Origin: Candidatus Babelota bacterium
GTDB lineage: Bacteria; Babelota; Babeliae; Babelales; Babelaceae
Direction of reading: 5' to 3'
Assembly: GCA_003484685.1 (NCBI GenBank)
Contig: DNBB01000023.1
Span: forward strand, 1 to 15,229
Length of the DNA stretch: 15,229 nt
This document shows, one piece after another, positions 6,962-15,229 of the stretch (positions are counted from its first letter, which is position 1; every line of letters begins with the position of its first letter). Below the pieces are notes generated by a model, which saw only the letters and a list, made by a program, of their open reading frames with translations, had not been told where the DNA came from and did not search any database. Made by a program: the position numbers and the translations under genes.

Positions 6962-8515
6962 GTGCGCATCAAGACCGAGACTTCTGTAGGACTTTTTATT
7001 CTTGTAGCCGTTGGCATCTTCTTGTATATGAGTTTCCAAATTGGCGTTTGGCGCTTGGATGGGGGGCGTTACAAGGCATATAATCTCTATTTTCAGGATG
7101 TTGCTGGGCTTGGTGTTAAAGCAGAGGTAAAGATAGCAGGCGTTACCGTTGGTTGGGTTGATGATTTGCAACTTGTGCAAGATGCTGCCGGTGTTCAAGC
7201 GCGGGTAATGGTTCTTGGTTCTTTTATTTTGCATACCGATGCTTATGGTTTGATACGTCAGGACGGCTTACTGGGAACTAAGTTTGTTGAAATTATTCCA
7301 GGAACGCCAGAGTTGCCAATTATTAGCCCTGGTGGATCGTTGGCGCGTCCTGCAAAAGAGACAGCCTCTATTGACACGATTCTGGACGAAGTTCAGGCTG
7401 TGGCAAAAAGCTTGGCTAAAGTTTCGGTTTCTCTTGAAGCGGCGCTTGGCGGAGATGATGGGTTGCTTCGGTTAGAAGGTGCTATCAATGGATTTAATCG
7501 CGGCGTTGATTCGGTTGCACGCTTGGCAGAATCTTTAGAATCGGTAGTGCAGCGTAATAGTGCAACGGTGGATGCGGTGGTATCTGACCTTGGTGACATT
7601 GTTGGTGATCTCAAAAATGAGCTTCCACAAACTACGCGTGAACTGCGTGATAGTTTAGGTGTATTTACTGATAAAATTGCAATTTTGAGCGGAAAATTTG
7701 AAGACGTTGCCGGACCTGTTGAGAATGTTATGCATAAGCTTACCAAGTCAGAAGGGGTCTTAGGTTCGCTGATTTCTGATGAAAATATGGGGCGTGACGT
7801 ACGTTCGGCCGTTCAAGATGTGCGTCGTTACTTCAACAAAATAGATCGCCTTGCTATTACTTTTGATGCGCACAGTGAGTCAATGTGTGGCGTAGGTAAT
7901 ATGGCACAAATATATGATCGACTTGGTGTAGAAGATGCCAAGGGATTTTTTAATGTGCTTGTGCAGCCAACTGAAAATTATTTTTATCAGCTGGGCGTTG
8001 TAGGGTCGTATACGGGCAGTATTCAGCGGCAGCAAAAATATCGGTATTGGTACGATGATTGTGGCAAGCCAATATTTCCTGGAGAAGAGGGGCTGTCGGG
8101 CTCTGAAAAGCTGCGTTATGCGCCACTCAAGGAAGTCGAAAAGCGCAAGATGGATACGTTGAGTTATAACTTGCAGGTTGGTAAACGTTACAATTATTTG
8201 ACCTTCCGCGGGGGGCTTTTTGAGAGTTCTTTTGGTGTTGGGGTTGATTTTGATTTACCGCTTGGTTCAGACGCTGTGCGCTGGATTAGTTCATTGGAGG
8301 CCTACGACATGCGCGGAAGAAATCGTATTAACGATGATCGGATGCATCTTAAATGGATTAATAAGGTCTTTTTTGCTAATACGCTCTGCTTTACCTTTGG
8401 AGCAGATGATTTTGTTAGTCGTACCAACAAGAATGCCTTCTTTGGAGTTGGTATTCAATTTTCTGATGATGATGTTAAATATTTTGCTTCTAAGCTTAGC
8501 CTACCATCCCTTTAA
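6962..8515 (+). CDS. MCE/MlaD-family lipid-transport protein with an unusual beta-rich C-terminal domain
   Basis: MCE proteins bind or channel lipids between inner and outer membranes, usually with an ABC transporter. From GTG 6962 the protein has 517 residues. An uncleaved membrane anchor (about 9-28, LFILVAVGIFLYMSF) is followed by one MCE domain (about 37-117) with the characteristic DVAGLGVKAEVKIAGVTVGWV and GLLGTKFVEIIPG segments. Residues 135-300 read as a long amphipathic helical/coiled-coil region. About 300-517 differ: alternating hydrophobic/polar strands (YQLGVVGSY, YNLQVGKRYNYLTFRGGLF, FGVGVDFDLPLG, AFFGVGIQFSDDD) that resemble outer-membrane beta structure. Classical MlaD is about 180 residues, so this is a long form. 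No Mla permease or ATPase gene is adjacent. The gene lies 16 nt after gspK, apparently in the same operon. The MCE assignment is firm; the C-terminal barrel is inference. Confidence 0.88.
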   Translation: MRIKTETSVGLFILVAVGIFLYMSFQIGVWRLDGGRYKAYNLYFQDVAGLGVKAEVKIAGVTVGWVDDLQLVQDAAGVQARVMVLGSFILHTDAYGLIRQDGLLGTKFVEIIPGTPELPIISPGGSLARPAKETASIDTILDEVQAVAKSLAKVSVSLEAALGGDDGLLRLEGAINGFNRGVDSVARLAESLESVVQRNSATVDAVVSDLGDIVGDLKNELPQTTRELRDSLGVFTDKIAILSGKFEDVAGPVENVMHKLTKSEGVLGSLISDENMGRDVRSAVQDVRRYFNKIDRLAITFDAHSESMCGVGNMAQIYDRLGVEDAKGFFNVLVQPTENYFYQLGVVGSYTGSIQRQQKYRYWYDDCGKPIFPGEEGLSGSEKLRYAPLKEVEKRKMDTLSYNLQVGKRYNYLTFRGGLFESSFGVGVDFDLPLGSDAVRWISSLEAYDMRGRNRINDDRMHLKWINKVFFANTLCFTFGADDFVSRTNKNAFFGVGIQFSDDDVKYFASKLSLPSL

Positions 8516-9277
8516 AAGTAGCTGGAAACGCAAACGGCGCGCGTGCTGTTGCAGTTTATAATCAGCGATCCAGTGTAAAAACATAGCTTTCACGGTTTCG
8601 GCTTGTTCGAGCCAGCCATTGCATTGTTTATGAAGGTTTTGATCAAAGAATACGTAATTGCTGATGTTTAAGTATTCAAAAGTGTTGCCGAATCGAATAT
8701 ATGTTTTGAGCGCATTGATTTCATGTTCTATTTCTTCGATGAAACGCATGAAGGGAAGAATAAAGTCATCGGGACATTGTGCGCTGGTATAACGGCTTTG
8801 TATTTCACGTATTAGGTTCCAGACTAAATCATTAGTGCTTCTTAGGCGTAATATTCGCGGGTTGAGATTCATCGATGCCCAGTAGTGCCAGCGGTAAGGG
8901 TGAGTGAGATAGGTCTTGAGCTGTTGGTTTTTGAAAACCAAAAAACCATAACCACTTGCAGATCCCATTAGTCCGAGGCGCCATTTGTATTCCCAGATGA
9001 GTTCTTTGGCAATCAGTGTGAGCATTTCAAATGATGCTGAGACCTGTTCTTTAATGTGTTCGACCTCTTCTTTTACGGCCGAGACGACAGTGTCGACAAT
9101 TTGAGCTGATGCAGTACTGTTTACCGTGGTGTTAATCGAAATATTGTTTATGTTTTTATTTTTCTCGTCACTATTATCCGTTTGGTATTGTTCGGACTTT
9201 TTCCACCAGGTGTATGAGGGAGAGAAGACGGTGCCAGCTAAAAAAAGAACACCTATCATCCAATGCCGCTTGGACAT
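8501..9277 (-). CDS. Secreted or membrane-anchored helical protein of unknown function
   Basis: A 258-residue protein on the minus strand. ATG 9277 is chosen because GGAGG (revcomp of 9285-9289) lies 7 nt upstream; an in-frame GTG at 9283 would be only 1 nt from it. The N-terminus, MSKRHWMIGVLFLAGTVFSPS, is a signal peptide or anchor. It is followed by an Asn/Ser/Thr-rich linker (about 33-57), a charged helix with coiled-coil character (about 58-85, VDTVVSAVKEEVEHIKEQV), and a Gly-containing hydrophobic stretch (LGLMGSASGYGFLVF) that might contact membrane. The rest is helical and rich in Trp, Tyr and His. It overlaps the last 15 nt of the MCE gene tail to tail and is divergent from the VTT gene. 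No family recognised. Confidence 0.78.
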   Translation of the reverse strand: MSKRHWMIGVLFLAGTVFSPSYTWWKKSEQYQTDNSDEKNKNINNISINTTVNSTASAQIVDTVVSAVKEEVEHIKEQVSASFEMLTLIAKELIWEYKWRLGLMGSASGYGFLVFKNQQLKTYLTHPYRWHYWASMNLNPRILRLRSTNDLVWNLIREIQSRYTSAQCPDDFILPFMRFIEEIEHEINALKTYIRFGNTFEYLNISNYVFFDQNLHKQCNGWLEQAETVKAMFLHWIADYKLQQHARRLRFQLLLKGW

Positions 9278-9284
9278 AGACACA

Positions 9285-9289
9285 CCTCC
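9285..9289 (-). promoter_or_regulatory. Ribosome binding site deciding the start of the 8501-9277 gene
   Basis: CCTCC on the plus strand reads GGAGG on the minus strand, 7 nt before ATG 9277. It rules out GTG 9283 as the start. The surrounding 82-bp divergent gap (9278-9359) must hold the promoters for this gene and for the VTT gene, but no clear -35/-10 pair is visible. Confidence 0.75.
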
Positions 9290-9359
9290 AGTACGGTTTT
9301 TTACGTATTGTGTTATGGTGAGTCTATCTCAACTTCCTGGGTAATAAAAAGATTTTTGA

Positions 9360-10049
9360 ATGGTAAAACGTATGAAAAAAGATTCCTTTTTTATCGCGCG
9401 GCTTTTGAGCTTGTTTGGCTTTTTTGCGGCAATTGTTTTTGTTTCGTGGTGGCAGCGCGATACACTTCTTGCATATGTTCAGGCCTGGATAGCATTTGTT
9501 GAATCAGGTATTGAGATAAACCTAACAGCCTATTCTTTTGGGTATGTGGCCTTGTATGTTTTGGATAGTGTGTTGGCACTTCCCATTGCATCCTTGCTCG
9601 GTTTTTTGGCAGGGCGTTTTTTTGGTCTTGCCCTTGGTTTTTTCCTTTCAATGCTTGGCATGATTATTGGGGCGCTGCTGGCCTTTACTTTGGTGCGGTA
9701 TTTTGTGGGTAGTTATTTTCAACGACGATATGCAGATAAGCTTGTTCGCTTTAACGAAATTTTCAGCCGGTATGGAGTAATGTTTTTGATTTTTATCCGT
9801 TTTATTCCCATTGTCCCGTTTTCGCTTGTCAATGTCTTGGCGGCCTTTACGTCGATGGGTATAGTTTCCTTTTTTTTAACCACGTGCATTGGAATGGCGC
9901 CCTTATTGCTTTGTCTCGTTGCATTGGGACATTATAGTCCCACCATTGTTTCGCTTGATATTCAGAATGTTCTTGTATGGTTTTCGATAGCCGGCGTTCT
10001 TGGTGGCCTTATTATTTTTTTGCTCAAAAAATATTGGACTGTGCTATGA
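9360..10049 (+). CDS. VTT-domain (TVP38/TMEM64, DedA-superfamily) membrane protein
   Basis: A 229-residue polytopic inner-membrane protein of the VTT superfamily, which includes DedA, YdjX/YdjZ and eukaryotic TMEM64; members are linked to lipid scrambling or flipping and membrane homeostasis, with substrates often unknown. Visible family motifs: a hydrophobic anchor at about 10-29; LPIASLLGFLAGRFFGLALG (74-93), the first re-entrant Gly-rich segment; GMIIGALLAFTLVRYFVG (100-117); FSRYGVMFLIFIRFIPIVPF (135-154) with the conserved Arg-Phe-Ile-Pro..Pro-Phe; then LVNVLAAF and FFLTTCIGMAPL (171-182). A last helix lies at 204-222. The start is not certain: ATG 9360 and ATG 9372 both lack a strong Shine-Dalgarno. 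It is followed 57 nt later by trmH on the same strand. Adjacent MCE and exporter genes share a membrane theme, but no direct functional link is shown. Confidence 0.85.
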   Translation: MVKRMKKDSFFIARLLSLFGFFAAIVFVSWWQRDTLLAYVQAWIAFVESGIEINLTAYSFGYVALYVLDSVLALPIASLLGFLAGRFFGLALGFFLSMLGMIIGALLAFTLVRYFVGSYFQRRYADKLVRFNEIFSRYGVMFLIFIRFIPIVPFSLVNVLAAFTSMGIVSFFLTTCIGMAPLLLCLVALGHYSPTIVSLDIQNVLVWFSIAGVLGGLIIFLLKKYWTVL

Positions 10050-10094
10050 TAAGCACAAGGGGTAAGTCAAGATGAAATGGGGTAGGAAGAAGGT

Positions 10095-10100
10095 GAGGAG
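10095..10100 (+). promoter_or_regulatory. Ribosome binding site supporting the GTG start of trmH
   Basis: GAGGAG ends 6 nt before GTG 10107. No in-frame ATG lies nearby before the conserved motifs, so the GTG start is well supported. Confidence 0.75.
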
Positions 10101-10106
10101 AGTACG

Positions 10107-10787
10107 GTGGATATAGAGATACAGAACGAGTTAGTCCAACATCTGAGTCAGTTTATTACCCCTACACGCCGGGAAAAACTTGAAGTAATACTTCAAGATC
10201 GTACGCGGTATCTTGTCCCTGTTCTCGAGGACCTTAATCAACCTCACAATATGAGTGCTGCGATTCGTTCTATCGAATGTCTTGGGTTGCAGGATGTTTG
10301 TGTCGTTGAGCAACAAAGTCGCTTTGCGCCTCACGCTGGTGTTAGTAAAGGATCATCAAATTGGGTGAGTGTTAATCGTTTTGCTCGGCCGGGAAGAAAT
10401 AACACTGAAGAGTGTTTTGCAGATTTGCGGGCCAAGGGATATCGGGTATTTGTAACCTCACCACATATGCAAGATATGCCACTTTCTCGTGTTCCTTTGG
10501 ATAAAAAAATAGCGCTAGTTTTTGGTGCAGAAGAACGCGGCATCTCGTTATATGCCCAAGAAAACGCCGATGGCCATGTTCATATTCCTATGTTTGGCTT
10601 TACTGAAAGTTTTAATGTTTCGGTTTCGATCGCGCTTTGTTGTTATGAGTTAACAAGTAGGATTCGTGCTTCTTCCAGCATAGCATGGCGGCTTACTGAG
10701 GATGAGAAAGCGGCAATTAGGCTTGAATGGCTGCGTACTCTTGTTCGTGGCGCGGAGTGTCTAGAACGAGAATTTCTTTCACTTTAA
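10107..10787 (+). CDS. trmH: tRNA/rRNA 2'-O-ribose methyltransferase, TrmH (SpoU/SPOUT) family
   Basis: A SPOUT-class enzyme that transfers methyl from S-adenosylmethionine to a ribose 2'-OH; TrmH proper makes Gm18 in tRNA. The 226-residue protein starts like TrmH with a helical N-terminal part (RREKLEVILQDRTRYLVPVLEDLNQPHN, positions 21-48 in outline). Motif 1 is QPHNMSAAIRS (45-55), with the Asn and the catalytic-type Arg54. Motif 2 is LVFGAEERGIS (137-147), with the conserved Gly-x-Glu. Motif 3 is IPMFGFTESFNVSVSIALCCYE (160-181 in outline), with the knot-forming Asn170-Val-Ser. Length and the C-terminal helical extension match TrmH rather than the longer RlmB. It is co-directional with the VTT gene, 57 nt upstream, and its stop overlaps the stop of the convergent ABC ATPase gene. 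Substrate (tRNA Gm18 against an rRNA site) is inferred from similarity only. Confidence 0.88.
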   Translation: MDIEIQNELVQHLSQFITPTRREKLEVILQDRTRYLVPVLEDLNQPHNMSAAIRSIECLGLQDVCVVEQQSRFAPHAGVSKGSSNWVSVNRFARPGRNNTEECFADLRAKGYRVFVTSPHMQDMPLSRVPLDKKIALVFGAEERGISLYAQENADGHVHIPMFGFTESFNVSVSIALCCYELTSRIRASSSIAWRLTEDEKAAIRLEWLRTLVRGAECLEREFLSL

Positions 10788-11476
10788 CTTTTTTTGTTTT
10801 CTGTAGAGACCACGATTCCATCGACTAAATTGATTATGCGATCTGTTGACGCAGCAATTTCATCATCATGAGTTACGATGACAAAGGTGATTCCGAGTGA
10901 GGCATTGAGCTTGCGGAAGATTTCCATAGTTTGAATGCCGGTTTTCGAATCAAGGTTTCCGGTTGGCTCATCGGCAAGGATCAAAGCAGGACGATTTACT
11001 AAGGCTCGAGCTATGGCTACGCGTTGCCGTTGTCCGCCCGATAGCTTGTTTGGAAAGTAAAGCATGCGTTCTTCAAGCCCCAGTGCAATTAATTCATCTG
11101 CTGCGCGTTTTTGTGCTTCTGCTGTGGGTATTTTGGCATATAATAGCGGAAGCGCAACGTTTTCTAGAGCTGTTGCATCTTCTAGGAGGTTAAAGGTTTG
11201 AAAAACGAAGCCAATTTTTTGGTTGCGGATGCGCGCGAGTTCATTGGCTGTTTTTTTTGAAATGTCTTCTCCCTCAAGAAAGTAATTGCCGCTGGTTGGG
11301 CGATCAAGGCAGCCCAGAATATTCATGAGTGTGGTTTTGCCAGAACCTGACTTGCCTACGATTGACAGAAATTCACCCTGTGCAATGGATATTGAGATAT
11401 CCTGCAAAACGAGCAAAGGCTCCTTGCTGAGGGTGACAAATGATTTGCTGATATGCTTAGTTTTAAGTAGCTCCAT
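10784..11476 (-). CDS. macB: ABC transporter ATPase, MacB/LolD type
   Basis: The nucleotide-binding subunit that powers the adjacent MacB-like permease. In 230 residues all ABC motifs are present: Walker A GKSGSGKT (41-48), Q-loop Gln93 (FVFQTFNLL), signature LSGGQRQR (145-152), Walker B LILADEPTGNLD (165-176) and the H-loop His203 (VTHDDE). The MacB/LolD/FtsE subclass is shown by GCLDRPTSGNYFLEGEDIS and ADEPTGNLDSKTG. In E. coli MacB the ATPase is fused to the permease; here it is a free chain. ATG is preceded by AAAGG 6 nt upstream; the gap from the permease stop is 9 nt. It is the last gene of the tolC-macA-permease-ATPase operon. The symbol is shared with the permease because together they equal one MacB. 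LolD is the main alternative, but macA and tolC next door favour MacB. Confidence 0.9.
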   Translation of the reverse strand: MELLKTKHISKSFVTLSKEPLLVLQDISISIAQGEFLSIVGKSGSGKTTLMNILGCLDRPTSGNYFLEGEDISKKTANELARIRNQKIGFVFQTFNLLEDATALENVALPLLYAKIPTAEAQKRAADELIALGLEERMLYFPNKLSGGQRQRVAIARALVNRPALILADEPTGNLDSKTGIQTMEIFRKLNASLGITFVIVTHDDEIAASTDRIINLVDGIVVSTENKKS

Positions 11477-11485
11477 AAAATGCCT

Positions 11486-12721
<1,236 letters not shown>

Positions 12722-13915
12722 CTATTTTAATCCTGTGTTAAACATCTTCTTTAACATTTTGGCCACGGCATTTTCTTCAACGGTGTCGGATACGATTTTG
12801 TCTTCAGGTGATAGTCCTTCTAAGATTTCAAAATATGCGCCATCAGTGGCGCCTGTTTTTACGGCAATTTCAACAAAAGCATTGTCTTTTTCAAGCCACA
12901 GAAACTTAATATTGCCCCGTGTCTCTAAATCACGCTTTTCTTTTTGATCCAAGGGTTGATAGGCGTATTTTTTTACTTGGGCAACCTGCTCTACCGTTTT
13001 GGGATTTATGGCAAATACTTGGCCTTGAACGGCAAGAACATCATCTTTCTCATGGATGATTATTTCTGCGTCAAGCGTCATGCCTGGTTTGAAAAGCAAG
13101 TCTTGGTTGGCAATGGGCAGCGTTGCCAAATAACTGACGGTTCCACCTTTTGCCTGCGGGTTGTTGCTGATCTCACGTATTACGCTCTCAAAAAGTTTTT
13201 CTGGGTATGAATCAAACATGAGCTGTGCCGTCATGCCGGTTTTTACGAGTCCTACGCTGCTTTCATCAATCTCAATTTTAGCTTCCATCTTGCGAATATC
13301 TTTGGCGATGGTGTAGATGGCAAATCCGGTACCAAAATTAGTTACCATCTCGCCTTCACTGCCATGTTTTCCTACCACAACGCCATCTTCTGGCGCGGTG
13401 ATTTGTTTTTTGTTGAACATGCGCTTTTCTTGTTCGAGTTGAACCTCTTTGATAGCAACATCTTCTTGTTTTGCCACGAGCTCAGTGAGTAATCGTTGAA
13501 ATTCGTTTTCGGCAAGATAGTTGCTCTCATACAGTTTTGTTTGGCGGGCAACGTATTGCTCAAAGTAGCGATAATTGGCCTGAGCAATCGCGAGTGCGTG
13601 CTCTGCCGTCCTAACGAGGGAATCTTCTCGTCCATCATCAATTACCGCGATTAATTGACCCTTTTTAACAAATTCGTTCTCTTCGGCGAGCATTTGTTTG
13701 ATAATACCGGGAACTAGCGAGCCGACCTTAAGCATGTCTTCTGGTTCTAGGTTGCCGGTTGCTTTGATTGATTGTCTAATGTGGCGTTGTGTTGCTTGCT
13801 CAGTTTGATATAAAAACGCCTCTTCTTTTTTAAAGTAGCGTTTGTAAGCAGCCACGCCGATACCAAGTGCGATCAGTATGAGGCTGCTTTGAATAATAAG
13901 TTTTTTAATATTCAT
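12722..13915 (-). CDS. macA: MacA-like periplasmic adaptor (membrane fusion protein)
   Basis: The adaptor that bridges the MacB permease to the TolC channel. Its 397 residues begin with an inner-membrane anchor (about 5-24, KLIIQSSLILIALGIGVAAY). The two lipoyl half-motifs flank a short helical hairpin: GNLEPEDMLKVGSLVPGIIK with EFVKKGQLIAVID (54-93) before it, and ITAPEDGVVVGKHGSEGEMV (172-191) after it; the hairpin spans about 97-168. A beta-barrel domain (about 207-288, KIEIDESSVGLVKTGM, LLFKPGMTLDAEIII) and a C-terminal membrane-proximal domain (about 290-380, VKTGATDGAYFEILEGLSPED) follow. ATG has AAGGA 6 nt upstream, overlapping the tolC stop (TAAGGA). The gene lies between tolC and the permease with 9-nt and 0-nt gaps, indicating one operon. 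Confidence 0.92.
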   Translation of the reverse strand: MNIKKLIIQSSLILIALGIGVAAYKRYFKKEEAFLYQTEQATQRHIRQSIKATGNLEPEDMLKVGSLVPGIIKQMLAEENEFVKKGQLIAVIDDGREDSLVRTAEHALAIAQANYRYFEQYVARQTKLYESNYLAENEFQRLLTELVAKQEDVAIKEVQLEQEKRMFNKKQITAPEDGVVVGKHGSEGEMVTNFGTGFAIYTIAKDIRKMEAKIEIDESSVGLVKTGMTAQLMFDSYPEKLFESVIREISNNPQAKGGTVSYLATLPIANQDLLFKPGMTLDAEIIIHEKDDVLAVQGQVFAINPKTVEQVAQVKKYAYQPLDQKEKRDLETRGNIKFLWLEKDNAFVEIAVKTGATDGAYFEILEGLSPEDKIVSDTVEENAVAKMLKKMFNTGLK

Positions 13916-13924
13916 GGTTTATCC

Positions 13925-15229
13925 TTATGCGACTACCGGGGTATCGATAGTCAGCGGTAGTTGGTTTCCTGTTCTAAAATTAAAGCGAGCATAGTTTTTT
14001 CCGGCATCAGTCGTTACTTGAACATAGTCTGCTTGTACCTGATCCCATGAGGTTTTTGCAGCAAGAAATTCGCCCTGGGCAATAAGTCCCATATCAAACT
14101 CTAGAATTTTTTGTTCAAAGGCTTTTTTGCCATGCATATAGGTTTGTTTGGCAGCTTCAAGCTTTGAAAGATCGGTTTCAAGCAGCCGAAAGCTTTCATC
14201 AACCTCTTGCTGTATAGTTAGATCGGTTCGTTTCTTTTTAAGTATTTGGCTCAGATACTCAGCATGAGAAGCCCGTCCACTAAACATTTTGGAGAGACTG
14301 TCAAAATTCCATGAAAAATTAACGCCAACGACCCAGGGATAGTTAATGAGGGTTTCTGCTGTGGCAAGCGCTGTGTTTGCCCGTTTAGTTGCGTACATGG
14401 TAGCAAATAATGAGGCTGTTGGCAGATAGTTGGTTTTGTTTATGATGCTCTGCAGCTCTGCCTGGCGTGCGGCGTAGTCAAGTAGTTCGCGATCAGGACG
14501 TTTAACAAGGCTTTGTTCAATAATGATTTTGCGGTCTTTTCCCAAGACTTTATTGATGGCATCTCTAATTTGGTGCGCAGAGATCCAGAATACCTCTTTT
14601 AACCCGGTTCGTTCCGCGGTGAGTTCAAGGCGTTTTTGTGCAATGATGTTGCCTTGTCCAATTTGTACGATGCTTGCTGAAGCAGAGGCATAGCGCGCCA
14701 TCTGTTCTTGGAACTCGACCGGTGAGATAAGCCCATTGTGCAGTTGTATTTGCGCACGCTCGGTAATAACCGGCGTAGCCATTTTGAGAGTTTCTTTTAG
14801 TGCCTTTTTAGCTGAAATATTTTGCAAATCAAAAAATGCTTGTTCCAGTTCAAGTTGCGCATTGTTTTGTTGTAGGCGCTCTTGGATTTTGCTTGTCTGG
14901 GTCCCCAGCCCTGCCAGTTTGTGCGGAAGGTAAATGGTTGCTGGAGCAAATAAGGCTTGTGAAAGGCTTAGTTGGAGTTGTTGCTCGGGAAGGGTGTCTT
15001 TTTGGCTTTTTTGCACATTAGTAGAGAGCGTGATTTGGGGGAAATGCTTCATCAGGATTGCATATTCCTGAGCTTCGCGCTGCCGAGTAACTTCAAGCGC
15101 TGCTTGAAGATCGGATCGATTTTCGAATGCATATTTACGTAGGGAAGCTAGGCTTTCTGTGGGTGAAACATTTTGTAAGGTCGGTGGTATTGCCCCCATA
15201 AGGCTGCAAATCGAAAAAAGTGCGGAGAG
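13925..15229 (-). CDS. tolC: TolC-family outer-membrane efflux protein, partial (start off the right edge)
   Basis: Outer-membrane channel with the periplasmic coiled-coil tunnel of TolC-type exporters. 434 residues are visible. The frame stays open to the right edge, and the codons upstream of the in-frame ATG at 15199 encode a hydrophobic stretch (LSALFSICSLMGA) that is evidently the end of a Sec signal peptide, so the true start lies beyond the window and ATG 15199 is internal. The TolC pattern is present twice: SLASLRKYAFENRSDLQAALEVTRQR... with FPQITLSTNV, and RPDRELLDYAARQAELQSIINKTNYLPTASLFATM. Each is followed by long helices, and hinge-like VGVNFSWNFDSLSKM and GLISPVEFQEQ/GLIAQGEFLAA segments recur. 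It is followed by macA after 9 nt, so it is the first visible gene of the exporter operon. Confidence 0.9.
   Translation of the reverse strand, partial: LSALFSICSLMGAIPPTLQNVSPTESLASLRKYAFENRSDLQAALEVTRQREAQEYAILMKHFPQITLSTNVQKSQKDTLPEQQLQLSLSQALFAPATIYLPHKLAGLGTQTSKIQERLQQNNAQLELEQAFFDLQNISAKKALKETLKMATPVITERAQIQLHNGLISPVEFQEQMARYASASASIVQIGQGNIIAQKRLELTAERTGLKEVFWISAHQIRDAINKVLGKDRKIIIEQSLVKRPDRELLDYAARQAELQSIINKTNYLPTASLFATMYATKRANTALATAETLINYPWVVGVNFSWNFDSLSKMFSGRASHAEYLSQILKKKRTDLTIQQEVDESFRLLETDLSKLEAAKQTYMHGKKAFEQKILEFDMGLIAQGEFLAAKTSWDQVQADYVQVTTDAGKNYARFNFRTGNQLPLTIDTPVVA

Noticed and set aside
10788..10800. T-run after the trmH stop as an intrinsic terminator
   Set aside because: The T-rich stretch is present but no stable GC-rich hairpin precedes it; it is also part of the ATPase coding sequence on the other strand.
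15197..15199. ATG 15199 as the start of the TolC-like gene
   Set aside because: The in-frame codons between it and the right edge encode a hydrophobic signal-peptide segment, so the start must be further upstream, outside the window.

Overview
The window comes from a diderm (Gram-negative-type) bacterium. It carries a type II secretion pseudopilin cluster, an MCE/MlaD periplasmic lipid-transport protein, a TolC-like outer-membrane channel with a MacA-like adaptor, and several proteins with Sec signal peptides. Base composition looks moderately AT-rich by eye. Genes are tightly packed, with Shine-Dalgarno sequences of the AAGGA/GGAGG type and occasional GTG starts. The taxon cannot be fixed from the sequence. 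The mix of T2SS-like pseudopilins, an MCE protein and helical secreted proteins of no recognised family would fit candidate phyla such as Dependentiae (TM6), but that is a guess; a deltaproteobacterial-type lineage is an alternative.

Layout. (1) Positions 1-2106, minus strand: two secreted, mostly helical proteins of unknown function. The first is cut by the left edge. A 20-bp tandem duplication sits at the end of the second. (2) Positions 2194-8515, plus strand: a compact operon gspF-gspG-gspH-gspI-gspJ-gspK followed by an MCE-domain gene. Neighbouring genes overlap or lie 0-44 nt apart. (3) Positions 8501-9277, minus strand: one secreted protein of unknown function, overlapping the MCE gene tail to tail. 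(4) Positions 9360-10787, plus strand: a VTT/TVP38 (DedA-superfamily) membrane protein and a TrmH-type RNA 2'-O-methyltransferase. (5) Positions 10784-15229, minus strand: a tripartite exporter operon transcribed tolC (cut by the right edge), macA, macB permease, macB ATPase.

How the genes work together. GspF is the inner-membrane platform. GspG is the major pseudopilin and GspH-I-J-K form the tip of the periplasmic pseudopilus that drives secretion through the outer membrane. The ATPase (GspE), secretin (GspD) and assembly proteins (C, L, M) are not in the window. The MCE protein read through from this cluster has an inner-membrane anchor, an MCE domain, a long helical section and a C-terminal part that looks beta-rich, so it could reach across the periplasm. 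The MacA/MacB/TolC set would form a complete ATP-driven efflux or export channel, with MacB split into separate permease and ATPase chains. The most noteworthy points are the MCE protein's C-terminal domain, the pseudopilin-MCE operon link, the enlarged GspJ, and the three unidentified secreted proteins.
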